Of a DNA stretch of 64,000 bases, positions 17,854 to 27,434 are shown piece by piece. The DNA comes from Polystyrenella longa (lineage in GTDB: Bacteria; Planctomycetota; Planctomycetia; Planctomycetales; Planctomycetaceae). The translations under genes and the position numbers were made by a program. The stretch covers positions 2,813,001-2,877,000 of the forward strand of contig NZ_CP036281.1 in NCBI RefSeq assembly GCF_007750395.1, given 5' to 3'. Numbering within the stretch: the first letter of the stretch is position 1; every line of letters starts with the position of its first letter. A model generated the notes under the pieces. The model searched no databases. It was given only the letters and a program-made list of their open reading frames with translations, and had not been told where the DNA came from.

Positions 17854-19413
17854 ATGGAACCGCTGGATTTAAGTGACTTCGAATTGAAGACCGTCATCCG
17901 CAAATTGACGATAGACGATTACGATCAACTGCTTGAAATGGCTCACCTCTGTTTTCCTGGAATGCTACCGTGGGACAGAGATCAGATTGAGAGCCAGTTG
18001 GAAGTCTTTCCTGAGGGACAGATTTGCGTCGAGATCGATGGCAAGCTGGCCGCGTCGTCTTCCAGCCTGGTTCTGGAATACGATCCCAGCCTTGAATGGC
18101 ACAACTGGAAAGCAGTGGCTGATGAAGGTTATATCCGGAATCACAAAAAGAAGGGGGACACGCTCTACGGTATCGAGATCATGGTACACCCCGATTATCG
18201 TGGGATGAAGCTCTCCCGCCGGTTGTACGATGCCCGTAAAGATGTCTGCCGAGACATGAACCTGGCTCGCATCATCATCGCGGGACGTATCCCCGGATAT
18301 CATAAGATGTCTGAGAAAATGACGGCTCGGGAATATATCGATCATGTTCTGAATAAGCAGACGTACGACCCGGTTCTAACGGCGCAACTTTCGAACGGCT
18401 TTGCAGTGCAGGGATTGATTCCAAACTACCTGCCGACAGACCTCGAATCGTGTGGATACGCGACTTATCTGGAGTGGACGAATCTGGACTATGTTCGCGG
18501 CGCCAAGCGTCGCTTCCATCATATCGTCGAACCGATTCGAATCTGCGCAGTACAATATCAACTTCGTACAATCAGTGGCTTTGATGAATTCGCGCAGCAG
18601 TGTGAGTTCTTCCTGGATACGGCTTCAGATTATAAGTGCGATTTCGTGCTATTTCCGGAGTTATTTACAACACAATTACTCTCTTGTGTGAAATCCAGTC
18701 GTCCGGGGCAAGCGGCGCGGCAACTGGCTGACTTCACTGAGCAGTACCTCGACTTTTTCACTGAGATGGCGGTGAAGTACGACGTGAATGTGATCGGGGG
18801 ATCTCAGTTCGTCGTTGAGCATGACAACTTGTATAATGTGTCATATCTGTTTCGACGCGACGGATCGATTGGCAAACAGTACAAGATTCATATTACCCCC
18901 AGCGAACGCAAATGGTGGGGTGTCGTACCGGGAGATCGGGTAGAAGTCTTTGATACTGATTGCGGCGTGATCGCGATTCAGATCTGCTACGACATTGAAT
19001 TCCCCGAATTGACCCGCATCGCTGCCGACAAAGGGGCACAGATTATTTTCGTTCCATTCAATACCGACACACGTCATGGTTACTTGAGGGTACGACATTG
19101 CGCTCAGGCACGCTGTATTGAAAATCATTTGTACGTCGCCATTTCCGGGTGTACGGGGAACTTGCCGTTTGTCGAAAACGCCGATATTCACTATGCCCAG
19201 TCAGGGATCTTCACACCGGCAGACGCCGAATTCGCACGGGACGCAGTCGCTGCGGAGTGTAATCCAAACGTGGAAACTGTCATCATTCATGACCTCGATT
19301 TCGAGCAACTGCGTCGGCACAAAGAATCGGGCAGTGTTCAGAACTGGAACGACCGCCGCCGCGACTTGTACCGGGTGACGTATCGCGAAGGAGACCAGAC
19401 TTTCGAAATCTGA
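17854..19413 (+). CDS. Bifunctional GNAT acetyltransferase / carbon-nitrogen hydrolase
   Basis: Two enzymes are joined in one 519-residue chain. Residues 14-215 are a GNAT domain with the acetyl-CoA strand [25 protein letters not shown] (residues 108-132). Residues 226-505 are a nitrilase-superfamily domain with the complete catalytic triad E269 (FPELF), K344 (KQYKIHIT) and C378 ([12 protein letters not shown]). Fused GNAT-nitrilase proteins are known in bacteria, but their substrates are poorly defined. The nitrilase part hydrolyses a C-N bond (amide or nitrile) and the GNAT part acetylates an amine. Both active sites appear intact. It stands alone with 144 bp upstream from cmk. Subcellular location is cytoplasmic, with no signal. 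Confidence 0.9.
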   Translation: MEPLDLSDFELKTVIRKLTIDDYDQLLEMAHLCFPGMLPWDRDQIESQLEVFPEGQICVEIDGKLAASSSSLVLEYDPSLEWHNWKAVADEGYIRNHKKKGDTLYGIEIMVHPDYRGMKLSRRLYDARKDVCRDMNLARIIIAGRIPGYHKMSEKMTAREYIDHVLNKQTYDPVLTAQLSNGFAVQGLIPNYLPTDLESCGYATYLEWTNLDYVRGAKRRFHHIVEPIRICAVQYQLRTISGFDEFAQQCEFFLDTASDYKCDFVLFPELFTTQLLSCVKSSRPGQAARQLADFTEQYLDFFTEMAVKYDVNVIGGSQFVVEHDNLYNVSYLFRRDGSIGKQYKIHITPSERKWWGVVPGDRVEVFDTDCGVIAIQICYDIEFPELTRIAADKGAQIIFVPFNTDTRHGYLRVRHCAQARCIENHLYVAISGCTGNLPFVENADIHYAQSGIFTPADAEFARDAVAAECNPNVETVIIHDLDFEQLRRHKESGSVQNWNDRRRDLYRVTYREGDQTFEI

Positions 19414-19489
19414 GTCAACGTTTGGGTCAACGTCTGAAATCAGATTGGAATTAATTCGAAATCAATTCGAAAGTAAAGGGTGCTGGAGA

Positions 19490-19520
19490 ACCCGGGCAAC
19501 ATTATCAGAGTTGTCCGGGT
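19490..19520 (+). other. Stem-loop between GNAT-nitrilase and sulfatase genes
   Basis: Bases 19490-19500 and 19510-19520 pair over 11 positions with one G-U and a nine-base loop. There is no T-run after it, so it is not a classical terminator, but it may limit read-through or protect the 3' end of the upstream mRNA. It lies 76 bases after the stop at 19413. Confidence 0.5.
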
Positions 19521-19639
19521 CGCCATGCTTTAAGCTCGCGTAATCGAGGGGCGATTTTGAATAGGATTTGCGTCCGAGGGCGGATGGCGGTAGAACAGGA
19601 TGTACTCCCATTCACTTATTCTGTCGAGAAAATCTGCTG

Positions 19640-21115
19640 ATGATTCATCGTTTGACCTTTCGATTGTTTACGATTCTGTTCGTGATGTCCGTGTTTCCCC
19701 GCATCCTTTTATCCGGAGAGACGCCGCGTCCGAACTTTATTTTGATTTATTGCGACAACTTGGGGTATGGTGATATCGAGCCTTTCGGTTCCACCGTCCA
19801 TCGCACGCCGCGGCTCAACGAGATGGCGGCGGAAGGTCGTCGGTTTACCGATTTCAATGTCACGGCAGGAGTCTGTACTCCGTCTCGGGCGTCAATCCTG
19901 ACAGGCTGCTATTCCCAACGGGTCGGCATGCACCACAATTCCCGCGATGGGATTGTACTACGGCCCGTATCTCCGTACGGGTTAAACCCAGATGAAGAGA
20001 CTGTCGCCGAGGTGTTAAAGCAGTCGGGATATACAACGGGATGTATTGGCAAATGGCATTTGGGCGACCAACCGAAGTTCCTTCCGACTCGCCAGGGGTT
20101 CGACTACTTCTATGGCATCCCTTATAGCGACGACATGACAGAGGCGGTCGGCAAACGGATTGGCGATCGATTCAATGGAAACCAGTGGCCTCCCCTGCCC
20201 CTGATGATCAATGACGAAGTCGTCGACGCCCCCGTTGATCGGGATATGCTGACCGTCGACTATACCGAGAAAACAATCTCATTTATTGAAGAGCATCAGG
20301 ACGAACCTTTCTTTCTCTACCTGCCACAAGCGATGCCCGGCAGTACTTCGACTCCTTTTGCCAGTCCGAGGTTTAAAGGGAAAAGTAAGAATGGTCCCTG
20401 GGGAGATTCGGTCGAGGAACTCGACTGGTCGACGGGAGAGATTCTGGACAAGCTGAAAGAACTCAATCTCGACGAACGGACGTTAGTCATCTTTACTTCG
20501 GACAACGGAGCCCCACTCGCAACCGATGTTGAAAGTCCGTCGCGTGGCTCGAACAAGCCATTCCACGGGAGAGGATACACCACGGCCGAGGGAGCCTTCC
20601 GTGTTCCCACAATTATGTGGTGGCCAGGGAAAATCGCAGCTGACTCCCGGTGTGATACGCTCACGAGTACGCTGGATGTGTTACCCACTTTTGCCGCTAT
20701 GGCGGGGATTGATTACGAACCGACGCAGAAAATCGACGGGAAAGAGATCAGTTCGATCATCCTGAGTGATCAACACGTCGAAGATCGCGAGTCCCCACAC
20801 AGCGCATACTATTATTACTCAGCCGAACAATTACAGGCCGTTCGCTCTGGCCCGTGGAAGCTGTTTCTACCACTACAAAACCCCGGAAGACATCCCCATT
20901 TCAAAAAGAATGAGGGATCGGAACCGCTCCTGTTCAATGTCAAAGAGGATATCGGTTCGACTGAGAATGTGGCCGCCTCCCACCCGGAAATTGTCGCTAA
21001 GCTTACCCAGCTTGCAGAGGAAGCGAGAGCTGATCTCGGTGACACTGGAACACGAGGCACTGGACAACGTACGATCGGACAGGTCGTAAATCCGAAACCG
21101 CAGATTAAGCAGTGA
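19640..21115 (+). CDS. Secreted sulfatase (type I, formylglycine)
   Basis: The 491-residue product begins with a signal peptide (hydrophobic residues 7-24, probable cut near LLSG-ET). The catalytic signature C79-T-P-S-R-A-S-I-L-T-G has the cysteine that is oxidised to formylglycine. The metal-binding N-terminal motif is CDNLGYGD, with Asn where many arylsulfatases have a second Asp. IGKWHLGD and FTSDNGAP, the usual metal and sulfate-binding motifs, follow. It removes sulfate esters, probably from marine polysaccharides, outside the cytoplasm. The natural substrate is not visible. The start ATG at 19640 begins the signal peptide; the frame is open further up to 19568 but that part is not signal-like. 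A perfect hairpin follows the stop. Confidence 0.92.
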   Translation: MIHRLTFRLFTILFVMSVFPRILLSGETPRPNFILIYCDNLGYGDIEPFGSTVHRTPRLNEMAAEGRRFTDFNVTAGVCTPSRASILTGCYSQRVGMHHNSRDGIVLRPVSPYGLNPDEETVAEVLKQSGYTTGCIGKWHLGDQPKFLPTRQGFDYFYGIPYSDDMTEAVGKRIGDRFNGNQWPPLPLMINDEVVDAPVDRDMLTVDYTEKTISFIEEHQDEPFFLYLPQAMPGSTSTPFASPRFKGKSKNGPWGDSVEELDWSTGEILDKLKELNLDERTLVIFTSDNGAPLATDVESPSRGSNKPFHGRGYTTAEGAFRVPTIMWWPGKIAADSRCDTLTSTLDVLPTFAAMAGIDYEPTQKIDGKEISSIILSDQHVEDRESPHSAYYYYSAEQLQAVRSGPWKLFLPLQNPGRHPHFKKNEGSEPLLFNVKEDIGSTENVAASHPEIVAKLTQLAEEARADLGDTGTRGTGQRTIGQVVNPKPQIKQ

Positions 21116-21126
21116 CACCCATAAAA

Positions 21127-21158
21127 AAACGAGGTATCGACGAATCGATACCTCGTTT
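21127..21158. terminator. Bidirectional terminator between convergent sulfatase and autotransporter genes
   Basis: A perfect 14-bp stem (21127-21140 with 21145-21158) with a CGAA tetraloop. It is flanked by an A-run on the left and a short T-run within the right arm, so it can stop transcription from both sides. It lies 11 bases after the sulfatase stop and 47 bases past the autotransporter stop. Confidence 0.82.
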
Positions 21159-21205
21159 CGAAACAAGGAGTGTTTCTTTGTTTTCTAGTTTGTTTTCTAA
21201 GTGAC

Positions 21206-24200
21206 CTACCAACTGTAGGTCAGTGTTCCTGAACCGAGATGGAAGACTTGGCGGTCGTTGAACTGGGAGTTGTAATCGGCACGGACTTCCCAGTGGTTGG
21301 TGAGTTGAGTACTGACACCGGTACCGAGAACGGCCCAGTCCCGACCCAAGTTCAGGCCGTTGACGGAGTACCCTGCTCCGCCGACTCCAGCGAACTGAGC
21401 GTTGACGGGGGAAGTGGGCTCAAGAAACTCATGAATCCACATGGCACGTACTTCAGGGGTGACGTTAAAGTTGTCCATCAGAGTGATGTCGGTCAGGGCG
21501 ACACGGCTACCGAGAATACCTCGGAGTGAGTGAGTGTCGACGCCAGCCACATCCAGATTGATACCTGGAGCACCCGTTTCAGAGAAGCTGTTCTGACGAG
21601 CATAAACGTATTGCATTCCGAGGTAAGGTTGCCAGAGAACTCCCGGAGCAACAACAAAGTTTAAACCCTGTTCGCCATACAGAAAGCCTTGCCAGCCTTC
21701 CGATTCCCCTTCTGCTTCGAATATTGTTCCGGCGATATTGACCTGACGGGTACTGTCGTAGTCGTCGAACTGCAAACCACTGAGTGCAATGGTGTACCAG
21801 TCGCCTTGTGTGTGGGTCAGGATGGTACCGAAGTTTCCGCCATCAATATCGAGGTTCTGGTTCATGCCATCCTGCTGGATGTAAGACCCGACGTAACCAC
21901 CGAAGAATCCGAGTCGGGTATCCTGGTCGATGTCTTTTTCGATTCCGAATGTGGAGCCTCCCATGCGGTAGTTAATGCCCGCAGCGTTGCCGTCCGTTTC
22001 AGCCGAACCTCCGAGTCCGTATCCGGTGACCCAGCCCCGCCATTCCAATGCCGACTGACAATGACAGGCGACCGGGGTGAAGAAATGAGACGGGTTGGAT
22101 TGTTCATAACTAACGAGCGAGATACCAGGTGACGCCGTAAGCGTATCGGTATAGCCCGGAGAGCGGTAATTGTTAGTGCGGACATAGCCGCTTCCATTCC
22201 CATTTACTGAATTCATGGTACTACGAAGTTGCTGTGTAATATTCATTAACATGAAAGTCGTCGTATGAACGCCAAACTGTCCACCGCTCCCATAGACGGC
22301 ACCATCGAGTTGCGATAGAGCCGTGTTGACCTGGCCGTTCGTAGCGAACCGAAGTTGGTCGATTATGTTTCCAAAGTCCCCGGTCGCCCCTTGGGAATTA
22401 TCGTCAATGTACTGTCCTACCGAGCCTTGATTCCCTGTTTGAGAAAGGGCGGCAAAGTCTGTTTCGAGTGCCTGCAGCGTGAAAAAGGCAGACGTCCCGG
22501 TATACCCGAGGATGGCATCAAAGAAGGCGAGGTCATCAGCAATGCTGTCGTAAGTACCAGTGACTCCTCCGGAAGCGGACAGAAATGTGTATTCTGCTCC
22601 GTTTGTGAAGGTCTGAGAATTAATATAGCCTCCACCTTTGACGGCGACATTCCCTCCATTAATCACCGCATTCCCTGTGACATTTAGATGGTCGTTATCC
22701 GTTCCAGCCACGGGATTGGCAGAGGGTTGTAATTCAATTTCGATAGAACTACCGCTGTTGGAGGTATGAGTTCCAATGACATTCAATGCTCCAATTGAAT
22801 TCCCGGTGGCCAGCGTTCCATTGTTGATGAGATTTCCGGTGATGGTTCCGTTGCCACCCAGTTCTGCCCCCGAATTAACGGTGGTATCACTGGTAATCGA
22901 ACCGTTGACAGCCAAGCGTCCTGCGAAGACTCGGGTGTCGCCTGTGTAGGTGTTGTTCCCGGTCAGTGAGAGCGTTCCGGTTCCGTTTTTATTAAGTGAT
23001 CCCGATCCACTGATGACACCAGAGAATGTCGAATTGAATCCATTGGTATCGACTCCTCCCCCTCCCGCCTGAATCGAATAGTCACGACTGTTGTCAAAGG
23101 ATTGCAGCGTCTTCAGGGTTCCGCCATCGAATATGACATTTCCAGAGCCGAGGTTGTCGTTAGTGGAAATGGCGAGCGTACCGCTATTGATACCGGTTGT
23201 ACCAGTGTAGGTATTGGTGCCGGAAAGGGTGAGCGTTCCGCTCCCAAGCTTGTTGAGGTTTCCCGATCCGCTGACGACGCCGGAGAACGTAGAATCGAAT
23301 CCATTAGTGTTGATGGTTCCTCCTCCACCTTGCAGGGAGAAGTTGCGACTCGTATCAAACGTTTGAAGTGTCTTCAACGTTCCCCCATTAAAAATCACGT
23401 TTCCGGAACCGAGATTGTCATTGGTGGAGATGGCTAGCGTACCATTATTGATACTGGTTGTGCCCGTGTAGGTGTTGTTCCCGGAAAGGGTGACTGTCCC
23501 CGATCCCATTTTGCTGAGAGATCCCGTTCCAGACATCACACCGGAATAGGTTCCGTCGGTAGATTGGTTAAACTCAACTTGTGAGTTGTTCGCGATGTCA
23601 CCTTGTAAACCACTGGTCGTTCCCTGGAGCTTACCCGCTGTAACAGTCGTGCCGCCGGAGTAATTGTTTGTACCGGAGAGAATGAGTGTCCCCACACCGG
23701 TTTTGGAAAGTGAGCCATTAGAAGTACCGCTAATGGCGTCTTCAAACGTCATTGTCTCTCCGTTGCCGATTTCAAAGACAGCATTGACGTCGTGGAGAAA
23801 GAGGCCCGTCCCTTCGGCAGAACCCGGCCCTCCAAATGACCCTGTCGAACCACCTGCGACGGTTCCTCCACTGAAACTACCATTTTTGATAGTTAACTGC
23901 CCACCGGAACGAACAAAAATAGCACCACCGAATCCAGCTCCACCACCTCCATTGTCACTAAGGCCATTCGCCCCGCCGTATCCACCTGTACCAGGTGATC
24001 CAAAAGTCGTGCCCCCTCCACCTCCTCCGAAGCCTCCGTCTCCAGCTATGTTATTATGATAGTAAGATCCTCCTCCACCTCCTGCGTAACCACCGTCTTT
24101 TCCGTCTTGATCGCCCACTGACTGGCCTCCATCGCCTCCACCATAAGAGCCACCTGATGCACCAGAAGCATTTCCCACAACGCCTCCCCCCCCACCACCG

Positions 24201-24721
24201 ATGAAGCCGATTAAAGGATCGTAAACCCCTCCGTCTCCCCCTACGGCACTATTGTTGGAGAAGTTGACATTGTCTAGAGTCAGACCAGCAATATCGTTGA
24301 CTAAAATTGCTCCACCCGCTCCGAGACCACCACCTCCTCCGTTGTAGCCGTCTGCGCCATTTCCGCCCTTTCCCAATCCATTTTGAATGGTGAGATTATT
24401 GATCTCTACAGAACCGCTTTCAATAAAGAAGGGGCGGTAGCTATCAGCACCATCGATCGTATTATTGTTGCCATTCACCGTTACATCGGCGGTGAGGTGC
24501 CCCGGTGCGCTGGAAAGGGTAACATTGGAATTAATGTTGATGACGTCACCATCGACGGCGTTCTGAATGGCGGTCGCGAACGTGGCCGAGTCAGTCACAT
24601 TGAACGTCGCAGCGTTTAGTGATATTCCCGACAGACCGACACATCCTGCGGCAATGAGGATTGAAGTTCGAGGGATTCTTTTTGAGAACAAAAAAAATAG
24701 ATAGGCTGGAGTGAGTTTCAT
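21206..24721 (-). CDS. Autotransporter with beta-strand repeats and C-terminal outer-membrane barrel
   Basis: A 1171-residue type V secretion protein. It has a signal peptide (hydrophobic residues 19-36, cut near LNA-AT). The passenger begins as a right-handed beta-helix (NVTDSATFATAIQNAVDGDVININSN), followed by a Gly-rich zone at about residues 107-270. It then has 87-residue repeats of the autotransporter-associated kind (LSGTNTYTGTT...GTLAISTNDNLGSGNVIF). From about 890 there is a barrel domain (EWRGWVTGYGLGGSAE...YLGMQYVYARQNSFSETG) ending in the aromatic LTYSW, as expected for Bam insertion. It should be surface-exposed and may mediate adhesion or cell-cell contact. A short 5' untranslated region, with no neighbours on the same strand for 420 bp, suggests a single-gene unit. 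Confidence 0.88.
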   Translation of the reverse strand: MKLTPAYLFFLFSKRIPRTSILIAAGCVGLSGISLNAATFNVTDSATFATAIQNAVDGDVININSNVTLSSAPGHLTADVTVNGNNNTIDGADSYRPFFIESGSVEINNLTIQNGLGKGGNGADGYNGGGGGLGAGGAILVNDIAGLTLDNVNFSNNSAVGGDGGVYDPLIGFIGGGGGGVVGNASGASGGSYGGGDGGQSVGDQDGKDGGYAGGGGGSYYHNNIAGDGGFGGGGGGTTFGSPGTGGYGGANGLSDNGGGGAGFGGAIFVRSGGQLTIKNGSFSGGTVAGGSTGSFGGPGSAEGTGLFLHDVNAVFEIGNGETMTFEDAISGTSNGSLSKTGVGTLILSGTNNYSGGTTVTAGKLQGTTSGLQGDIANNSQVEFNQSTDGTYSGVMSGTGSLSKMGSGTVTLSGNNTYTGTTSINNGTLAISTNDNLGSGNVIFNGGTLKTLQTFDTSRNFSLQGGGGTINTNGFDSTFSGVVSGSGNLNKLGSGTLTLSGTNTYTGTTGINSGTLAISTNDNLGSGNVIFDGGTLKTLQSFDNSRDYSIQAGGGGVDTNGFNSTFSGVISGSGSLNKNGTGTLSLTGNNTYTGDTRVFAGRLAVNGSITSDTTVNSGAELGGNGTITGNLINNGTLATGNSIGALNVIGTHTSNSGSSIEIELQPSANPVAGTDNDHLNVTGNAVINGGNVAVKGGGYINSQTFTNGAEYTFLSASGGVTGTYDSIADDLAFFDAILGYTGTSAFFTLQALETDFAALSQTGNQGSVGQYIDDNSQGATGDFGNIIDQLRFATNGQVNTALSQLDGAVYGSGGQFGVHTTTFMLMNITQQLRSTMNSVNGNGSGYVRTNNYRSPGYTDTLTASPGISLVSYEQSNPSHFFTPVACHCQSALEWRGWVTGYGLGGSAETDGNAAGINYRMGGSTFGIEKDIDQDTRLGFFGGYVGSYIQQDGMNQNLDIDGGNFGTILTHTQGDWYTIALSGLQFDDYDSTRQVNIAGTIFEAEGESEGWQGFLYGEQGLNFVVAPGVLWQPYLGMQYVYARQNSFSETGAPGINLDVAGVDTHSLRGILGSRVALTDITLMDNFNVTPEVRAMWIHEFLEPTSPVNAQFAGVGGAGYSVNGLNLGRDWAVLGTGVSTQLTNHWEVRADYNSQFNDRQVFHLGSGTLTYSW
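22946..23530 (-). repeat. 261-bp tandem repeats encoding 87-residue passenger units
   Basis: The NTYTGTT-coding segment recurs with an exact 261-bp period (near 22946, 23207 and 23468 on the plus strand), giving two full copies and a partial third. Each unit encodes NTYTGTT, GTLAISTNDNLGSGNVIF, a GGG turn and a TFSGV-SGSG-L-K-G-GTL strand. The copies differ at many positions, so they are old, not a recent slippage product. Confidence 0.85.
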
Positions 24722-25141
24722 TAGGTGTGCTTCCTGCGTGGATGACTAACATCAAAAGAAGGCTGGCTTTTCTAATCCAAACGATATCGTCGATCAGAGG
24801 AGAGCAAAGAGTGCCACCATGTTTGTCTTTTAAAAATCATCGGCAGGGCTTATCGATGGCCTGAACAATTTGACCGTACGATGGAGAACCCAACCATCCC
24901 ACATTCCTATTTCAAGTAGGGTATATTGCCACGAATGAAAAACAGGATAATTCAATACGGGATGTAACGGTTGTTGCGGCCAATAATGCACGAATAAAAC
25001 GACTGAATGCATTGCAGTAGATAGACTGTCAGGCCGAATATAGGGACGCGAGGCTTCGTGCGTATTTTCAGGGGTGAAGCCTTGGAGCAACTAACCGCTG
25101 AGCAAATCGAGATGCAGGTGCGGGATTGATTATCAACCTCT
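24722..25141. other. Intergenic region upstream of autotransporter
   Basis: A 420-bp stretch before the autotransporter start, also holding whatever ends the symporter accessory gene. An AT-rich region at 24760-25010 is the best candidate for the promoter. No convincing hairpin-plus-T-run or gene was seen. Confidence 0.4.
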
Positions 25142-25318
25142 TCAGATCTCTTTATCGAGCTCTTCCGGATGGGAGGTGGCCTCATCAGTATCCGCGCGGA
25201 GGTCATCGAAAGTCATTTTGAGTTCTTTGATCGCGCCGCCACCGATGACAATCATCATGATGAGGAACGATAGCAGACTGATCGCGAGCACGACGAGCCA
25301 GATATTGAGCCAAGTCAT
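25142..25318 (-). CDS. 58-residue symporter small accessory protein
   Basis: A short ORF from the ATG at 25318 to the stop at 25142. It begins MTWLNIWLVVLAISLLSFLIMMIVIGGGAIKEL, one transmembrane helix, then an acidic tail (DDLRADTDEATSHPEELDKEI). GAGAGGAAAG, a strong ribosome site, lies just upstream. It begins 45 bases after the stop of the sodium:solute symporter gene on the same strand. One-helix accessory proteins beside SSS symporters are a known arrangement, often missed because of size; I infer that it stabilises or regulates the transporter. Confidence 0.82.
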   Translation of the reverse strand: MTWLNIWLVVLAISLLSFLIMMIVIGGGAIKELKMTFDDLRADTDEATSHPEELDKEI

Positions 25319-25362
25319 AATCTTACTTTCCTCTCTCTACTTAGTGACTGTGAAACTGTTGA

Positions 25363-26940
25363 TTACTTTTCCAATACAGTAGCTGACTTCGTCAGTAATG
25401 AAGTGATGATGTATCCCACGGTCGAAAGTACGAACGTGAAAATGGTCATGATGGCACCGTTGAGAATGAACGTTTCTGGTAATGCGCCCAACTCATGCAA
25501 CTTCAGATCGAGCCATGCTACCGGGTTACCGAGGGCCATGATCCCGGTCAGCCCAAGTAGTATCGCGGCGACTGCGCCCTGGCTGGTCCCTTTTTTCCAG
25601 TAGAGACCCCCAACGATGGTGGGGAGGGCTCCCGCGAAGTAGACGGTTCCCGTAATCGCCATGTAATCCCAGAGTTGATCGCTCAGTTCATACCACAATC
25701 CCCAGGTCAGCAGCATGATGCCGATGACGACAATCGAAACACGAGTGATCAGAATCCGGGTTCGCTGCGACATTGGTCCAAACAACGGACCACAAATGTC
25801 TTGCGTAATGACACCCGACCAAGTCAGCAGGTAGCTGTCGTGAGTCGACATAAATGCAGCCAGCATTCCAGCGGCAATGATTCCGAGCAGGCCGGTCGGG
25901 ATCAGCTTCGCGAGATAAAGAGGCATGGCGGCTAGTGTGCTGACTTCTCCGGTGCCGACTTTTTCCATCAACTCTGTACCGAGGTCGACATTCGACGCGA
26001 AGAAAGCGAACGTCCCCAAACCCAGGAAGACAGGAATCGCGCGTCGGGCGAGGAGCGGAATTGCTGACCAGAAGAAAAGTTGACGGGCAACTTTGGTGTT
26101 TTTAACAGAGAGCGTCCGAGAGGCGGTGGTCGGCCAGAGGAAACTGGCGGCACCGACGATAATCATCATTTGGAAGATTGTGGTAAATCCAATACCGGCC
26201 TGATCGCCATTAACGATGTTAAAGGCTCCTTCTGGCTTCAAGCTGTCGAACGGATTAACGTATCCGTGCTGATCTGTGGCGATTGACCTCAGTCCATCCA
26301 GACCCAAGTCTCCCAGAATAAAGACACAGGCAACCAGAAGAGAAGTGCCCAGCACAAAGAATTGAATGAGGTCGGTGATGACGACGGAGACCATTCCTCC
26401 GAGAACAGTATAAAAGAGCACGAGCAGGAGCATCACCGTCATGACCCACTTAATGAGATCGGGATCGTCCATACCGGTCAGAGCGGTGACAAAGATAGAA
26501 CCTGCCTTCAGGAACAGGCCCATGTTGAGCACGCCTGCCAGTACCATCACCGTGCCGCCCAACACGCGTACGCCGGACGAATACCGTTGTTCGTAGTATT
26601 CAGGGATTGTCATGACTTCTGTTTGACGCAATTTAACGACGACAAACCCTGTCGCCCCGATCATCAGCAATGCCACTCCTTCCAAAACACCGAGGTACAA
26701 AGCCGCGTATTGCTGAGTGAAACCGAGTTGAGCCATATAGATCACGGTGACCAGGCCGAGTTCGGTACCTGTCATACTGGCGAGGGCCAACCGGATTCGA
26801 AGAGTTCGGCCCGCGACGAGATAATCGGATAGATTACCTACATATTTGTTTGCCCATAGACCAACGAGGGCGGACGCCGCGATATAGACAATCACGATCC
26901 CCCAGTCGAGAGAAGTGAAGTTCGTTTGGAACAGCTCCAT
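25363..26940 (-). CDS. Sodium:solute symporter family protein
   Basis: The 525-residue membrane protein has about 13 hydrophobic helices and the SSS features. These include NKYVGNLSDYLVAGRTLRIRLALASMTGTELGLVTV (residues 30-65), FLWPTTASRTLSVKNTKVARQLFFWSA and a GIIAAGMLAAFMSTHDSYLLTWSGVITQDI signature near residues 355-385, which is the family's Na+-site region. It imports an unidentified organic solute with Na+. The small 58-residue gene follows in the same operon, 45 bases later. Both would come from a single promoter upstream of 26940. Substrate (amino acid, sugar, vitamin or nucleoside) cannot be read from the sequence. Confidence 0.9.
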   Translation of the reverse strand: MELFQTNFTSLDWGIVIVYIAASALVGLWANKYVGNLSDYLVAGRTLRIRLALASMTGTELGLVTVIYMAQLGFTQQYAALYLGVLEGVALLMIGATGFVVVKLRQTEVMTIPEYYEQRYSSGVRVLGGTVMVLAGVLNMGLFLKAGSIFVTALTGMDDPDLIKWVMTVMLLLVLFYTVLGGMVSVVITDLIQFFVLGTSLLVACVFILGDLGLDGLRSIATDQHGYVNPFDSLKPEGAFNIVNGDQAGIGFTTIFQMMIIVGAASFLWPTTASRTLSVKNTKVARQLFFWSAIPLLARRAIPVFLGLGTFAFFASNVDLGTELMEKVGTGEVSTLAAMPLYLAKLIPTGLLGIIAAGMLAAFMSTHDSYLLTWSGVITQDICGPLFGPMSQRTRILITRVSIVVIGIMLLTWGLWYELSDQLWDYMAITGTVYFAGALPTIVGGLYWKKGTSQGAVAAILLGLTGIMALGNPVAWLDLKLHELGALPETFILNGAIMTIFTFVLSTVGYIITSLLTKSATVLEK

Positions 26941-27434
26941 CCTTATAAATCTCCAACCTCACGATTGAGGCGACTAAATGACGGAAGGTGGTAATGTTGC
27001 GTCGATCCAGAGTGAAACTACGGCCCGAAAAGCACTTCACGAGCGACAATAGAGTTTTGAAGGGGATTTTCAGCCATTCAACTGGTCCCAGTCTGGAAAT
27101 GTCGCTATAAAAGCGTCCGACAGTGGTTGATTTGGCTGTGGTACGTTCATTACAATGCCGCTCTGGTTTTAAATGGCGACAGAGGTACAGTGCTTAGGTC
27201 CGGTAGGACTCGACGATGATACCTTTGATATCCACTTTCAAAACCATAAACAGCCTAACCAGCTGGATTTAATTCTACAAATCATCAGCAGGCGGTTTCT
27301 GGATTTATTAGGTCGGACAGAAAAAACGACTGGTATCAGAAGTTTTGGCTTCGTCCGTCTAGAATCCATTTTGAGCCTGCACTGTGGTCTATAACTGAAC
27401 AGACAGAGTTTCGAATACTATTGGAGTTGGTCTC
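26941..27434. other. Intergenic region between divergent symporter and small basic protein genes
   Basis: About 490 bp with no gene that I can support. An open frame at 27173-27394 has no ribosome site and no recognised family. Both flanking promoters must lie here. A GGAGTTGG ribosome site sits just before the GTG at 27435. Confidence 0.45.

Noticed and set aside
22946-23530. Possible CRISPR array from regular repeats
   Set aside because: The period is 261 bp, repeats are within a coding frame, and no short repeat with variable spacers is present.
23664-24059. Proline-rich 131-codon frame on the plus strand
   Set aside because: It is the antisense of the Gly-rich autotransporter region: GGN codons read as CCN in reverse.
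24830-25090. 86-codon minus-strand frame between autotransporter and symporter accessory gene
   Set aside because: No good ribosome site, His/Pro/Trp-rich sequence with no fold pattern.
27173-27394. 73-codon open frame upstream of the small basic protein
   Set aside because: No ribosome site and it fills a promoter region. It ends shortly before the real gene. Some folded character cannot be ruled out, but support is too weak.
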